The notes beneath the pieces are model-generated. The model was not told where the DNA came from. It was given only the letters and a program-made list of their open reading frames with translations, and searched no databases. The translations under genes and the position numbers were made by a program. From NCBI RefSeq assembly GCF_963678635.1, contig NC_087066.1, positions 55,198,312-55,262,311 of the forward strand: a DNA stretch of 64,000 nt, in the 5' to 3' direction. Shown one piece after another: positions 43,908-55,710 of the stretch (the first letter of the stretch is position 1; each line of letters begins with the position of its first letter). The stretch is from Symsagittifera roscoffensis. Lineage: Eukaryota; Xenacoelomorpha; Acoela; Convolutidae.

Positions 43908-46900
43908 AGTTCAAATACACTTAAACTGTTCGTTTTTGCACAGATGAAAATTGTTCAACCCTTTAATTTTAGTTATTTTTTTGATGAAGATTAATCAACA
44001 CCCTCTTATTTTAATCGTTTTTATTGCATTTTGTATGAGAATTCTTGAGCGCCTATTTGGCTTCACTTCTTGCAGAGCATTTGGACTTTTTTGCGATTAA
44101 AGTGTAAGTTTTTGGTAACCAAATGTTTGACCAATCTCAATTTGTTTTATGGAACGTTGCGCTGTAAAGATGCCGATTAATTATTAAAAATGCAATTCAC
44201 TAAGCTTCCAAAGTTTATTTTTTCCACAGATATCTGATGCTATCCAATTTATAAAAAAAACTGTTGTTATGTTTGCCGTTGTTGTTGTTCTAGTGTTTTA
44301 AGATTTCTTTTAGTAGCTTCGCCATCAATTCGACGCCAAATTGTATGCCTTTCGTATCTGTGTTTTTTTTAATTTTATTTTTAATTCAACGATAAAATTT
44401 GGGTTCCGGTTTCCTCATTATTTAACGAAATCTTTGATATCTGGCAATCATCAACAACAACTCCTAAACAATTGGGGGCTGGTTGGATACAATCAGTGCT
44501 CATATTCTCCTTTCTTTTTTCAATTTTACTGACATTTACTTCGTTTTGGCCGGCAAAAAGGAAACGTTTTTTTTAAAGGCTTATCTATTTTCAAAAAGTT
44601 TTAACCCAATTTTAACTTTGTTTGGTTCTCTGAGATATTTGCACAGTGAGCATCGGTGAAATTTCTCTCTATTTGAGACCAGTATAGCTCTGGTTAAAAA
44701 TTGACTTTTTAAGATTTAAAATCAATTTATTCTCACTGCTTTTGTAGGTCTCATTCGCGCGTTAGAGAAACATTTAAAAAAATTGTTTTTGCTCTGATTG
44801 TTAAAAGAATGCTTTTTAAAACTTTACTCACTTCATGGTAGAAATTTTTGGTTACTTAAACAGCCATCAGCTATCCATGTTTCTTTTTAAAACAATTTTG
44901 GAGTTTTTAGAAAAGATTCCATCAACGTTCTTTTCTCGAAAAAACTTCGTAAAATAAAACAGCTATTTGCCGAATGCGGTGGTAGCGTAAAATAAAACTG
45001 CGATTGTGTAACAAAACTACGGGTTCCAAATTGACATTTATGGTGTACACCAAAAATAGAATTTGTGACAGAAATTTTTTTGTCAGAGCATAAATTGCTA
45101 TTTATTGCTCAATAGCTCAATTATCCCAAGGAATAATATTTTTGGATGTGCTCCATTTTTTCCTGCGGAATTTGTTTAAAATTGAACCTTGGAAATTTCA
45201 TCTTACAAGTAAAGCCAGTTTGAAACCAAAAATACCAATTCGAAACCGATAGTATTGTTACTTAATAGTAGTTTTATTTTAAATAAAAGTTTGTTCAGAG
45301 AGTGTTGATCGAAGGTTCTTTAAAAACTCTAGAACAAAAACAAAAATAGCCGGTTGCTGTGTACGTAGCAAATAATTTGCGGACCAGTATGAGGTAGGTA
45401 AAATTTCAAAAAAAAGTTTTGTTCTAAAAATTAATTTTATTTTGAAAAAAATGCAATTAACTTTTAAAAGTTTTTGCTATGCACTTCGAATTACGCCATA
45501 AATACCGTATATTGACCAAATTTGTGTGATGCAAACCTTTTTTCAAAAAAGGGTCCAAAAAAATTTTAGGCACTTCTTAAAACGTTTTGGTAAAAAGCGT
45601 TTTGTTTTGATGCGCGTCGCTTTTCACAATTAAAATTTATTGGCGCAAAAAACGCATTTAGAAAAAAATTAGAACAAAATAGTAAAAAAACACAAAAATT
45701 AATGGTTATCTATTTTTTTTAAGCTTTGAGGGGCCGAATGCGGTGGTAGCTTACCGAAACTTCAAAACTAATGTTAAAGGTATGGAACGATTTTTGCGTA
45801 TGCTCGTAACAATGTAAGTGCAGTAAACTGGCGTATATGATTAATTGAATTTTGGTTCCACAATTATTATAAAACGAGTATCGCATTTTTTATTAAAACT
45901 CAGTACTTCATTGAGCTATATAATTCGAGCCCATTTTAATTTTTTGTGGCATTATGTTTTTTACAAATTCTAGCATATTTTGTCTATTAAACAGTTTTAT
46001 AAAAACAAACCAGTCACAGTTTAGATTTCGTTGCATTGTTCCGTCTCTAAGCAAATTTGAATTCGACCCCTGGCTCTTAAAAGTATCCCCTTTAGCGCTA
46101 ATTTAGGGCATCCGATTTTTCCCACCGAACATCAAAGTAATTTTTACAGAGAAAGCGCGCCGAAACACGCTTTTTATCAAAACATTCAGAAAAAAGCTTA
46201 AAAACGTTGTTCTTTTACTGTTTTTTCCAAAAGATTGCCTGCCGCGTACAAATATTGACAATATACGGTCATTACGGTGTTATTTGAGACAAATTGGAAA
46301 CTCAGGTTGGTCTGTATAACATAAAAGTTCGCCAAAAAAGTGGCAAGATTTTTTCAGAAGATAAAAAAACTTTTTTCGCATAATTGATTTCATGAAATTG
46401 TAAAACTGGACGCATAATCAGAAAAAATGCCGAAAAACAAAAAACATGTTTTTTCATCATGAATGTAGCTAAACTGAAGTAATCGCAAATAATACTGTTG
46501 TAAGCATATTTTCATAATTCCCAGACTTTTCCCAATAGGAATCTAGGATGTTGCTTATCAATGTTTTTTTGCTTAATATCGTATTTACAAAAAAAATTAT
46601 AAAAAACCCTGTAAGCTACGCTTTATCATGAAGTTATTCTAAAAAACTTGATTGATTGCAATTACTTTTATACCAACCTACAAGTTGCAAAAAAAATCAA
46701 ATACTTTTAATTATAACAATTATGAATCAACATTTTTAATTGTGAACATAAAGTGGAGACCTCTTCCTCATAATTTTATCGTTCTGGTTACTCTCAATGA
46801 TTGAGAAGGAGGTTTATTTTGTTTTTATATAATATAATGTAGGCAGGCGTACATTGTTATTTCATCGCGATAGAAGGTATTTCGAAAATCTTGTTTAGAG

Positions 46901-48172
46901 GGCAAGGTTTGATATCATACAAAAAACCCTTAAATTTTTTTAAGTTCTGATATATTGCAGTGGTGATTGAAATTATCAGAACAAAACGAACAGAATTTGA
47001 AATTTCAAAAAAAAAGAATTTTCTTAAATTTGGTTAAGATTAGACAAAAAATGAAGAGAACAAAAGTCCTTCAGTGTTTCACCAGAACTAATATGGTGCA
47101 ATTTATTTTTGATTTTTAGTTAATTAAGAATTACCTAAATCTACCTAGTCGATTGATGAACAATTCGAAAGAAGCCTTTTACACAGCCCGACAAAGTTTT
47201 AAAAAGTCAAAAGTTTCAAAAATTTGCGCAAAACGTTGATTTTTATACAGTAAAAATAACCTTTTTTGGCTGTCAATTAAAATTATATTCTCTCATACAA
47301 AATTTTTGAGATTCAACTTTGCTTTTCTGGAGTTTTTTTTGGTCTTGACAAAATGTTTTGATGATATAAATTTCTTTTCAATTATTTTGGTAGTTTCAGC
47401 GTAACTTTTGATTAGCTAAAAAAGTCATAAACACAATTTTTGGAGAAACCTTTGGCTGCGAATTTCAAGAAATGAATCGGATGCTATTCTTGGTGAAATT
47501 ATGAGCAACTTTTGATCCCTTCAGTTTTTGTCTAATCTTAACTTAATTTGAGAAAGAAACCTCTGAAGTTATAAGTTTTGTTCGTTGTGTCCGGTTAATT
47601 TAAATCAGTACTGTAAAAATTATCTCAGCGTCAAAAAACAGGTCTGATTGGTTTTGTTTTAAAATTGATAATTGATTGATTGTACTATTGTAGATAGGGT
47701 GAGAGGTGATTGTTAAGTAGATCCAACATGGACAACTAAGGGATCGTCAGCGGGATGCCGCTGTCCAGCTGTAGATAATTCTTTGACAAAAAAGTTTTTT
47801 TTTTCAGGCTCTGCCAAAACTTCATTTTTGCTAATAAAACCTATGTACTATAAAAAACTCAAGTTAGGTCATTTATTCATGTTAAACACAATTTAAATGA
47901 TTATTATCATCATCATCATCCTGGCAAAACAGAACATGACATCACAAATCAAAACTGAAAGAGTTATTTTAGGCTTAAATTTGGTTTAAATGGAACGGAA
48001 TAAACAAATTTGGAGCTTAATTCAAAGTCCATTGTATTGATTCTTTCTTTGGGGCATGTTTTCCCTTATAATTTGGATTTGAATGCAGGCCAAAATTCAG
48101 ACTTGCGCCGGCCTGTAGCAGTCAGAGAATAAGGCTTGCTTTTGTTCCCAAGTAAGCTGATTAAAAAAGTCG
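43908..48172. other. Unassigned repeat-rich DNA
   Basis: The phrase GCCGAATGCGGTGGTAGC occurs at about 44970 and 45735. At 45540-45680 a TTGGCGCAAAAAACGC stretch, and at 46080-46260 GCGCGCCGAAACACGC, vaguely recall MITE family 1. An (ATC)n stretch lies near 47905. No gene or RNA recognised. Confidence 0.4.
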
Positions 48173-48752
48173 CTCTGAATTCTAATCGCATTAGGAGCGC
48201 TGATTTTACCCGATGTGATTGCATCTCAGACCAAAACAAACAAATAAGCCAAATATGCACCTTTTAAAAATGCCGAAATCGATTGCGAGCGGCCAGAAAA
48301 AAATCGTTCGAGTTTTTTTGAAATAAGGATGTGCTTTGAAGGGAATATAAAACCACTATAAAACTTAGGATCGTAAACAAATAATCTGCAGATCAGATGT
48401 AAAACCATTTCAAGAAGACTTCATTTTTTTGGCGAATAACCAACAGTCGATTTTCAAAGAAAACGAAATTCATCGAGGTGTTTCATTTACTGCTATATAT
48501 GACTAAACATGCAAAAGCCATGAACATATTATTAACAACTTTCTCCTGTAATTGAAGGACAAAACTATAAGCATGTGCTTTTATAGATCCGACTTTCGAA
48601 AAAAGTGACAGAATATTTGAATATTTTTCTGTAGGTGGTTTTTTCTCCAGATAATTTTGGTCTTTTTAACTAGGAATTTTTGATTTTTTCTTATATCAGC
48701 CAAAATGTATAATTAAACTGCGCTCAAAATTAAAAAAGTGTTCATCTGTAAT

Positions 48753-49100
48753 CGGGGCGGATCTAGGATTTTAAAAAAAAATTTTTTAGGCCGACTAATT
48801 TGATTTTCTGAGCTCTACCAAATCACTATATAGAGCCTATTTTGACCAAATTTTCTGCGCTCCTGAAAAAAGCCAAAAAAAGCGTTCTTAGGCACTTTTT
48901 GGAAAATTTTGACAAAAAAAATTTTTTTTCGGCGCGAGCTCTTCCCTCAAAAGTATTTCATTTTGGCGCCGAAGGAGCCTTTAGAAAAGTTTTAGAGTCA
49001 GTCAGCTAAAAATGGATATCTCCAAATAGTACAATGGGGGACTCCTTGGGTCGGCAGGGGGTCGGATCCCTGAGGGGGGAAGGTCAAACCCCGGGCGACA
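48753..49100 (+). mobile_element. MITE family 1, 3'-truncated, in duplication copy A
   Basis: CGGGGCGGATCTAGGATTTT start, the TTTTGGCGCCGAAGGAGCC core and GGGTCGGCAGGGGGTCGGAT are present; the CCGCCCCTG end is missing. Its twin is at 50603-50950. Confidence 0.75.
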
Positions 49101-49316
49101 TATTTTGTGCCATTAACGCGTAATCAAAAATATCATCAGTTTTACAAATTGTTGCAAATCAAATGGAGGCATCTATTTGGTCTTTTTAATGCTTTTTATA
49201 TGCGAAACATGTGTTCGAAAACTAATGGAAAAACTTTAAATGTAAATGATACCCCAATGCGCTATGTAAGTGCAATGTGAGTTTAGTATTAAATACATCA
49301 AATAGCATGCCTTTAT

Positions 49317-49803
49317 TGTTCCGACTTTCGATACGAAAGTAACGGAATATTTGTGCTCGGGGTGGGTTTTTTTTTCTTCAGACAAATTTCGACTTTTTAA
49401 CTAGCCATTTTTGACGGAATTTTTTTATATCATTCGAAAGGTATTGTTGTCCTGAGCTCAAATTTGAAAAGATATTTCACCTGTGGTCATTTTTCGTAAA
49501 GTTACGGGGTTTAAAGATTGCCATTTTGGCCAATTTGGGACAATTAACGCGCGATATATTTCGCGTTATTAACGCGTAAGCGGAGAGTTAATCCGTCTTA
49601 GAAATCGGTCCAAATTGGTTGAACGAAGCTTATTTGCCGTAATTGATTTGTTACAAGTAGCAAAATCTGTCCTGTTATATGGCGTGTGGGGGGATGATTT
49701 TTAAAAAAAATTTCAAATTAAAAAAAAATTCATTTTGTTTTATTTTTTTTTAAATTTTTTGATGATATTACAGCTCCAAAAACGTTAATGGGCAGTCGGA
49801 ACA
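49317..49803 (+). mobile_element. MITE family 2, copy in duplication copy A
   Basis: TGTTCCGACTTTCGATACGA start and CAGTCGGAACA end. The inner TTAACGCGCGATATATTTCG and GCGTAAGCGGAGAGTTAATC match the copy at 20090. Confidence 0.8.
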
Positions 49804-50602
49804 TTCAGGGCTTCGCCTTGATACGAGCAGTCTTGTTCTATTTGGATTCTACTTGGATGACCATTTCTAAAACGAACAGAATCTCCGCTCACGCGTTTAT
49901 CGGACGAAATATATAGCGCGTTAAGTGTCGCAATTCGGCCCAATTAAAAATATTTAAATCCTCATATGTTAACAAAACATGATTGCAAATTAAACATGTT
50001 TTTAAATTTGAGCTCAAAGCAACTCTGAATTCTAATCGCATTAGGAGCGCTGATTTTACCCGATGTGATTGCATCTCAGACCAAAACAAACAAATAAGCC
50101 AAATATGCACCTTTTAAAAATGCCAAAATCGATTGCGAGCGGCCAGAAAAAAATCGTTCGAGTTTTTTTGAAATAAGGATATGCTTTGAAGGGAATATAA
50201 AACCACTATAAAACTTAGGATCGTAAACAAATAATCTGCAGATCAGATGTAAAACCATTTCAAGAAGACTTCATTTTTTTGGCGAATAACCAACAGTCGA
50301 TTTTCAAAGAAAACGAAATTCATCGAGGTGTTTCATTTACTGCTATATATGACTAAACATGCAAAAGCCATGAACATATTATTAACAACTTTCTCCTGTA
50401 ATTGAAGGACAAAACTATAAGCATGTGCTTTTATAGATCCGACTTTCGAAAAAAGTGACAGAATATTTGAATATTTTTCTGTAGGTGGTTTTTTCTCCAG
50501 ATAATTTTGGTCTTTTTAACTAGGAATTTTTGATTTTTTCTTATATCAGCCAAAATGTATAATTAAACTGCGCTCAAAATTAAAAAAGTGTTCATCTGTA
50601 AT

Positions 50603-50950
50603 CGGGGCGGATCTAGGATTTTAAAAAAAATTTTTTTAGGCCGACTAATTTGATTTTCTGAGCTCTACCAAATCACTATATAGAGCCTATTTTGACCAAA
50701 TTTTCTGCGCTCCTGAAAAAAGCCAAAAAAAGCGTTCTTAGGCACTTTTTGGAAAATTTTGACAAAAAAAATTTTTTTTCGGCGCGAGCTCTTCCCTCAA
50801 AAGTATTTCATTTTGGCGCCGAAGGAGCCTTTAGAAAAGTTTTAGAGTCAGTCAGCTAAAAATGGATATCTCCAAATAGTACAATGGGGGACTCCTTGGG
50901 TCGGCAGGGGGTCGGATCCCTGAGGGGGGAAGGTCAAACCCCGGGCGACA
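50603..50950 (+). mobile_element. MITE family 1, 3'-truncated, in duplication copy B
   Basis: Twin of 48753-49100, with one A/T change in the A-T run after GGATTTT. Confidence 0.75.
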
Positions 50951-51166
50951 TATTTTGTGCCATTAACGCGTAATCAAAAATATCATCAGTTTTACAAATT
51001 GTTGCAAATCAAATGGAGGCATCTATTTGGTCTTTTTAATGCTTTTTATATGCGAAACATGTGTTCGAAAACTAATGGAAAAACTTTGAATGTAAATGAT
51101 ACCCCAATGCGCTATGTAAGTGCAATGTGAGTTTAGTATTAAATACATCAAATAGCATGCCTTTAT

Positions 51167-51653
51167 TGTTCCGACTTTCGATACGAAAGTAACGGAATAT
51201 TTGTGCTCGGGGTGGGTTTTTTTTTCTTCAGACAAATTTCGACTTTTTAACTAGCCATTTTTGACGGAATTTTTTTATATCATTCGAAAGGTATTGTTGT
51301 CCTGAGCTCAAATTTGAAAAGATATTTCACCTGTGGTCATTTTTCGTAAAGTTACGGGGTTTAAAGATTGCCATTTTGGCCAATTTGGGACAATTAACGC
51401 GCGATATATTTCGCGTTATTAACGCGTAAGCGGAGAGTTAATCCGTCTTAGAAATCGGTCCAAATTGGTTGAACGAAGCTTATTTGCCGTAATTGATTTG
51501 TTACAAGTAGCAAAATCTGTCCTGTTATATGGCGTGTGGGGGGATGATTTTTAAAAAAAATTTCAAATTAAAAAAAAATTCATTTTGTTTTATTTTTTTT
51601 TAAATTTTTTGATGATATTACAGCTCCAAAAACGTTAATGGGCAGTCGGAACA
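51167..51653 (+). mobile_element. MITE family 2, copy in duplication copy B
   Basis: Twin of 49317-49803. Confidence 0.8.
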
Positions 51654-51872
51654 TTCAGGGCTTCGCCTTGATACGAGCAGTCTTGTTCTATTTGGATTCT
51701 ACTTGGATGACCATTTCTAAAACGAACAGAATCTCCGCTCACGCGTTTATCGGACGAAATATATAGCGCGTTAAGTGTCGCAATTCGGCCCAATTAAAAA
51801 TATTTAAATCCTCATATGTTAACAAAACATGATTGCAAATTAAACATGTTTTTAAATTTGAGCTCAAAGCAA

Positions 51873-52454
51873 CAAAATTTTTTCAAAAGATTTAAGAATT
51901 CCCATCAAAATTTACTAATTAAAACATCAAAATCGTAGAGAAAAACAACACCCTGAGTACACATATTCCATTTTTTCTTCAAAAATTGGAACAATTATTT
52001 TAAGAGATAATGATTGGAGGCAAAAAACTACCTGACAACAAATATTCTGTCTGTTACTCTAAAGTCGGAATAATTATCTGAAGAAAAATGGTTTGAGAAA
52101 AATTCATATTATCCTAAGCATTTATTCGGCAAAGTGCACGCGATTTAAATCTTGTTTGGGCATGCCAAACAACCCACATGTTTATAGACAGACCAGTTCC
52201 ACGTTGCAAAAAAGAGAAATAGTAAGGCAGATTGGGTCGTTTTTATTCTGCCAAGTCTTATTATTTAAACATCTGGAAACGAATATAATGTGCGTGAATC
52301 TGAGCTGCTCAAAAACCTCGCCTCGAAATATTTTGTTAAAAATTTTAAGCAGTTAAACAAGTTGATAGTTTTGGATATAAATATGAATTGTTTTATAAAA
52401 TGATTATAACAACCTGCTGAAATTTGAATCGCAACACATACATCAAAAATTAGC
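51873..52454. other. Unassigned DNA before the scaffold gap
   Basis: Nothing recognised. Confidence 0.45.
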
Positions 52455-52654
52455 NNNNNNNNNNNNNNNNNNNNNNNNNNNNNNNNNNNNNNNNNNNNNN
52501 NNNNNNNNNNNNNNNNNNNNNNNNNNNNNNNNNNNNNNNNNNNNNNNNNNNNNNNNNNNNNNNNNNNNNNNNNNNNNNNNNNNNNNNNNNNNNNNNNNNN
52601 NNNNNNNNNNNNNNNNNNNNNNNNNNNNNNNNNNNNNNNNNNNNNNNNNNNNNN
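52455..52654. other. Assembly gap of exactly 200 N
   Basis: A round-number N block marks a scaffold join of unknown true length. Order and orientation of the sequence to the right rest on the scaffolding. Confidence 0.98.
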
Positions 52655-53691
52655 TTAAGAGCGTCCCCTCAATAGAACCCAACCGTTGCAACAAAGAGCT
52701 AGATCTACTTGACGATTGATCCCAAACCAGCCGAAATAAAAACAAACAGAAACAGAGCAGAAATGAAGAAATAAAAATTTAGACCATTTTTCGCTGAAAA
52801 TAATGCAATTTGCATTTTATTGGTATTTTTTTGTAACAGTTACACAATAGTCACATAATTATTACGTAACTGCTAGGTTTTTTGGAAGGTATAGAAGGGA
52901 GCTGATTCATATTTCGGCTGGCTGACTTACAAACAGGTCTAGGTTATGCACCACTCGATTAATTGAAAAATCGCTCTTCAATTTGACCATTTTCAAGTAA
53001 TGCTCTTTTGGTCTCTTTCAAATTTTTTTCTATAAATGCACCAGAAAAATTCAAATAGTTGAATAATGTAATATACAGGAGAAAACGTAGAAACAGTTCT
53101 TAATGATTATAGAGCTTTTTGACGAGGAAATTAAAAAAGGCTCCTAAAATTAAAACAACAGAGAAGTAACATATTAATTTTTTCCCAAGACCACAAATTA
53201 AACTGGCGATTCGTTTGCACCGCTTTCATTTCCTGTAGTTAATTTCAGTTTTTGTCCTGCGCAAGTAGAAATTTTGTTCAATACTTGTAATTAAAAACGC
53301 TCAAAATGTCAACTAAAACTTGTTATTTTTTCTCTTTCTCACACTTGCTTTGGGTGAAACGATTCCATCTTTCTTTCGTATACGATCTCTTTTCTTTCAA
53401 AAATTGTTCACCTCTATTTTTTCAACAGTCCAAAATGACTCTTCGAAATACATTTTTGAGAAAAAAATTTTTTGATTCGAAAATATTATCGGAAAGGAAT
53501 GGTAGAAACTTTACATGACTACTAAATTTTTTTATTCCGAACAATGAAGGCGTGAAGAAACTTGGAATTGGGGTTACCTTTTGGAACCTGATCTAAACTA
53601 CATTTTATGATTGGATAAATTAGATATTTTACCAATGTAAAGTATTTAATATTAACCAATCATGATCCATCTAACTAACAAACCACTTATT
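52655..53691. other. Unassigned DNA after the gap
   Basis: No gene seen. It ends where a probable LTR starts. Confidence 0.45.
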
Positions 53692-53991
53692 TGTAAGTGC
53701 TGAAGTTACTTGTAATTTCAGCACCAGAGAGATTTGAATTTAACTTAGAAATTAGTTGAACTCTCCCGAGTACTTCAGCAGCCGCAATAAACCAGTATAC
53801 CCTAGATCTATTGAGCCTAGCAGAGACTAGTTAAACAACCTGAGACTAGATAGTATAAGAGTAAGATTAGGATCGGTATTAGACTAAGAAGTTGCACGAA
53901 TCTATCCGGCCGAAAATAAGATAGCGTGACGAGCAGACGGTGTACCCTATCCGAAATTACTCTATGAGTTATACACTTCGGTCCTAACTCA
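53692..53991 (+). repeat. Probable 5' LTR of gypsy element 2
   Basis: TGTAAGTGCTGAAG start and CCTAACTCA end (TG...CA), 300 bp. An AATAAA poly(A) signal lies at about 53786, and a TGG-starting primer-like site TGGTGCGACC follows two bases later (53994). The second LTR is not in the window, so borders are inferred only. Confidence 0.45.
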
Positions 53992-53993
53992 TC

Positions 53994-54003
53994 TGGTGCG
54001 ACC
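53994..54003 (+). promoter_or_regulatory. Possible primer binding site of gypsy element 2
   Basis: TGGTGCGACC, two bases after the proposed LTR; the tRNA partner is not identified. Confidence 0.4.
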
Positions 54004-54077
54004 ATAAGTCTCGAACAATACCTTAATAGATTAGAATTAACCAAAATAGATTATAATTAGACAAAAACATTTACAAA

Positions 54078-54311
54078 ATGTTATACGACAATAATTTAAT
54101 CGAAATGTCTCTACGACTCAATAGATCAGAGCCAATATTCCGAACCATAACAGAACTACCCGGAATTGGAAGAAGACCTCGAACCAGAGACGACATACGA
54201 CAAAGTAGAAACTTGCCATATAGTTATATGATAGTTCGGCAAAAGCCAGAACAAACTTTTATATTTAGAATACTACTCGCAATGAATTTAGATTTCCATT
54301 TGCAAACATAA
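54078..54311 (+). CDS. Short leader frame of gypsy element 2
   Basis: 77 codons from an ATG at 54078, Arg-rich in the middle (GIGRRPRTRDDIRQSRN). No domain recognised. Could be a small accessory frame or chance in the long leader. Confidence 0.3.
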   Translation: MLYDNNLIEMSLRLNRSEPIFRTITELPGIGRRPRTRDDIRQSRNLPYSYMIVRQKPEQTFIFRILLAMNLDFHLQT

Positions 54312-55240
54312 AACCTTGAAGTTAATCTTCAAAATCATTTCAGGCGCTAAACAAAATTAATAATATACAATAACGATTGATAAAAAGATCTCAGATCGTT
54401 TTCCTAAAACTCTGCAGTAATATACAAAACATGTTTGAAAAATATTTATTGGAAAATAAAAATAAAAATTAGTAGCATGACAATAAATGGTTAGAAATCA
54501 TAAATCATCCTGTTACTCCAGCTTCATCACCTAAAACATAACAGCAATCATAAACTCACTAATATCATAAAACACTAAATCTTTCCTTTACACAAATTTA
54601 AATCTTATTAAAACTTAAATTCATTAAATTTTAAAATCAGATCATCAAGGCTTATCCTTGGATTTTAAATCATTTTCTACTTAATTAAATTTCAAATTTG
54701 ATCATCAAGGCTTATCCTTGGATCATACAGAACAACTTTGTTCTCCCCCACCCACTTAATTAGTGTCTAACGACCTCAAACGTCGATCCACTATCCAACC
54801 CTTTCTAAAGACCTAAGACTAATAGAAATTTTTAAACAAAACTAATCATTCAAATTAGGATAAACAGTGAAAAACTTCGGTTATTCATCCTTCACTTGAC
54901 CCCCCCTCTTACCAGACCCAGGATAAATCTTAGACTTAGTAAGTTTAAAATAGTATCTAACGAACTACTCGCGTTCTAATTATACCTGAACCTTGTGGAT
55001 CGATTTACTATTCTCCAACCTTTGAACACAATCACTACCCCTAAGTAAGATTAAGTAAGTTAACACCTTAACTTATACTAGTCACGAGAAAGTATAAATC
55101 ATTCTCCGGAATAGATATACTTTTCTCTCCAACCCTGAACAAATAGACCCAGGTTAAGCTAACCAAAAAATCGTAAGGACTAACAGTTTAAGCAATTAGA
55201 ATTCACTTAACACCCTTTTGCATCCGTCATCTTAAACCTT
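54312..55240 (+). other. Leader of gypsy element 2, with a direct repeat
   Basis: GATCATCAAGGCTTATCCTT followed by GGAT occurs twice about 50 bp apart (about 54642 and 54697). CTTAG/TAAG-rich, no long frame. It may hold packaging or translation signals; no structure is demonstrated. Confidence 0.55.
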
Positions 55241-55710
55241 ATGTCATTTAAAAACCTAGGAAATAAACAAACAATCGTTTTACACAATTGTGAAATAGAT
55301 AACAAAAAATACGACCTTGTAATCACACCTCATACACAAACAGTTGGATACATTCGAACAAAACGACAAACACTAAAGAGAAAAATAATAACGAAACAAA
55401 GACAAATAACACGAAAATATTTTCAAAAAATCGAAACGCATTTTCAGAATCAGAAACCAACAGTTTAGACGAACTTTACAAACTAAAAGAATCAATAGAT
55501 AAAAATTACCCAATTCACGATCAATTATATTTCTCTGACTCAGAAACAACTTCAAATTCATCACAAAGAGGAAAAAGAAGAATAAAAAAGCAGTATAAAC
55601 ACAAACCAGTACATTTATACAATTGGAATCAACCAATTCGACACATTAATAATAATTACATATTAACAGTCATCGAACGAAAAAATGAGCTCAACGCACA
55701 CCCCAGGTGA
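55241..55710 (+). pseudogene. Upstream frame before gag, broken by one frame shift
   Basis: Opens at ATG 55241 and is read in one frame to about 55425, then in the -1 frame to a TGA at 55708-55710. The change falls at an A6 run (55425-55430). The protein is basic (Lys/Arg-rich) with an acidic Ser-rich middle, about 155 residues, with no known domain. Its end overlaps the gag start (55685) by 26 bases, which suggests coupled translation or a deliberate upstream frame. The shift may be a sequencing error. Confidence 0.5.

Larger units (their letters stand above)
48173..50022 (+). repeat. 1850-bp tandem duplication, copy A
   Basis: Begins CTCTGAATTCTAATCGCATT and repeats after exactly 1850 bp. 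I saw only about four or five substitutions (for example G/A in TGCC(G/A)AAATCG and in GGAT(G/A)TGCTTTG, A/G in AACTTT(A/G)AATG) and no net length change. Each copy carries a truncated MITE 1 and a full MITE 2. No gene inside. Confidence 0.95.
50023..51872 (+). repeat. 1850-bp tandem duplication, copy B
   Basis: Directly abuts copy A and ends GAGCTCAAAGCAA before unique sequence. The near identity points to a very recent event or to an assembly artefact close to the scaffold gap. Confidence 0.95.

Noticed and set aside
52443-52745. Open frame of 100 codons across the N gap
   Set aside because: Two thirds of it is N; no evidence of coding on either side.
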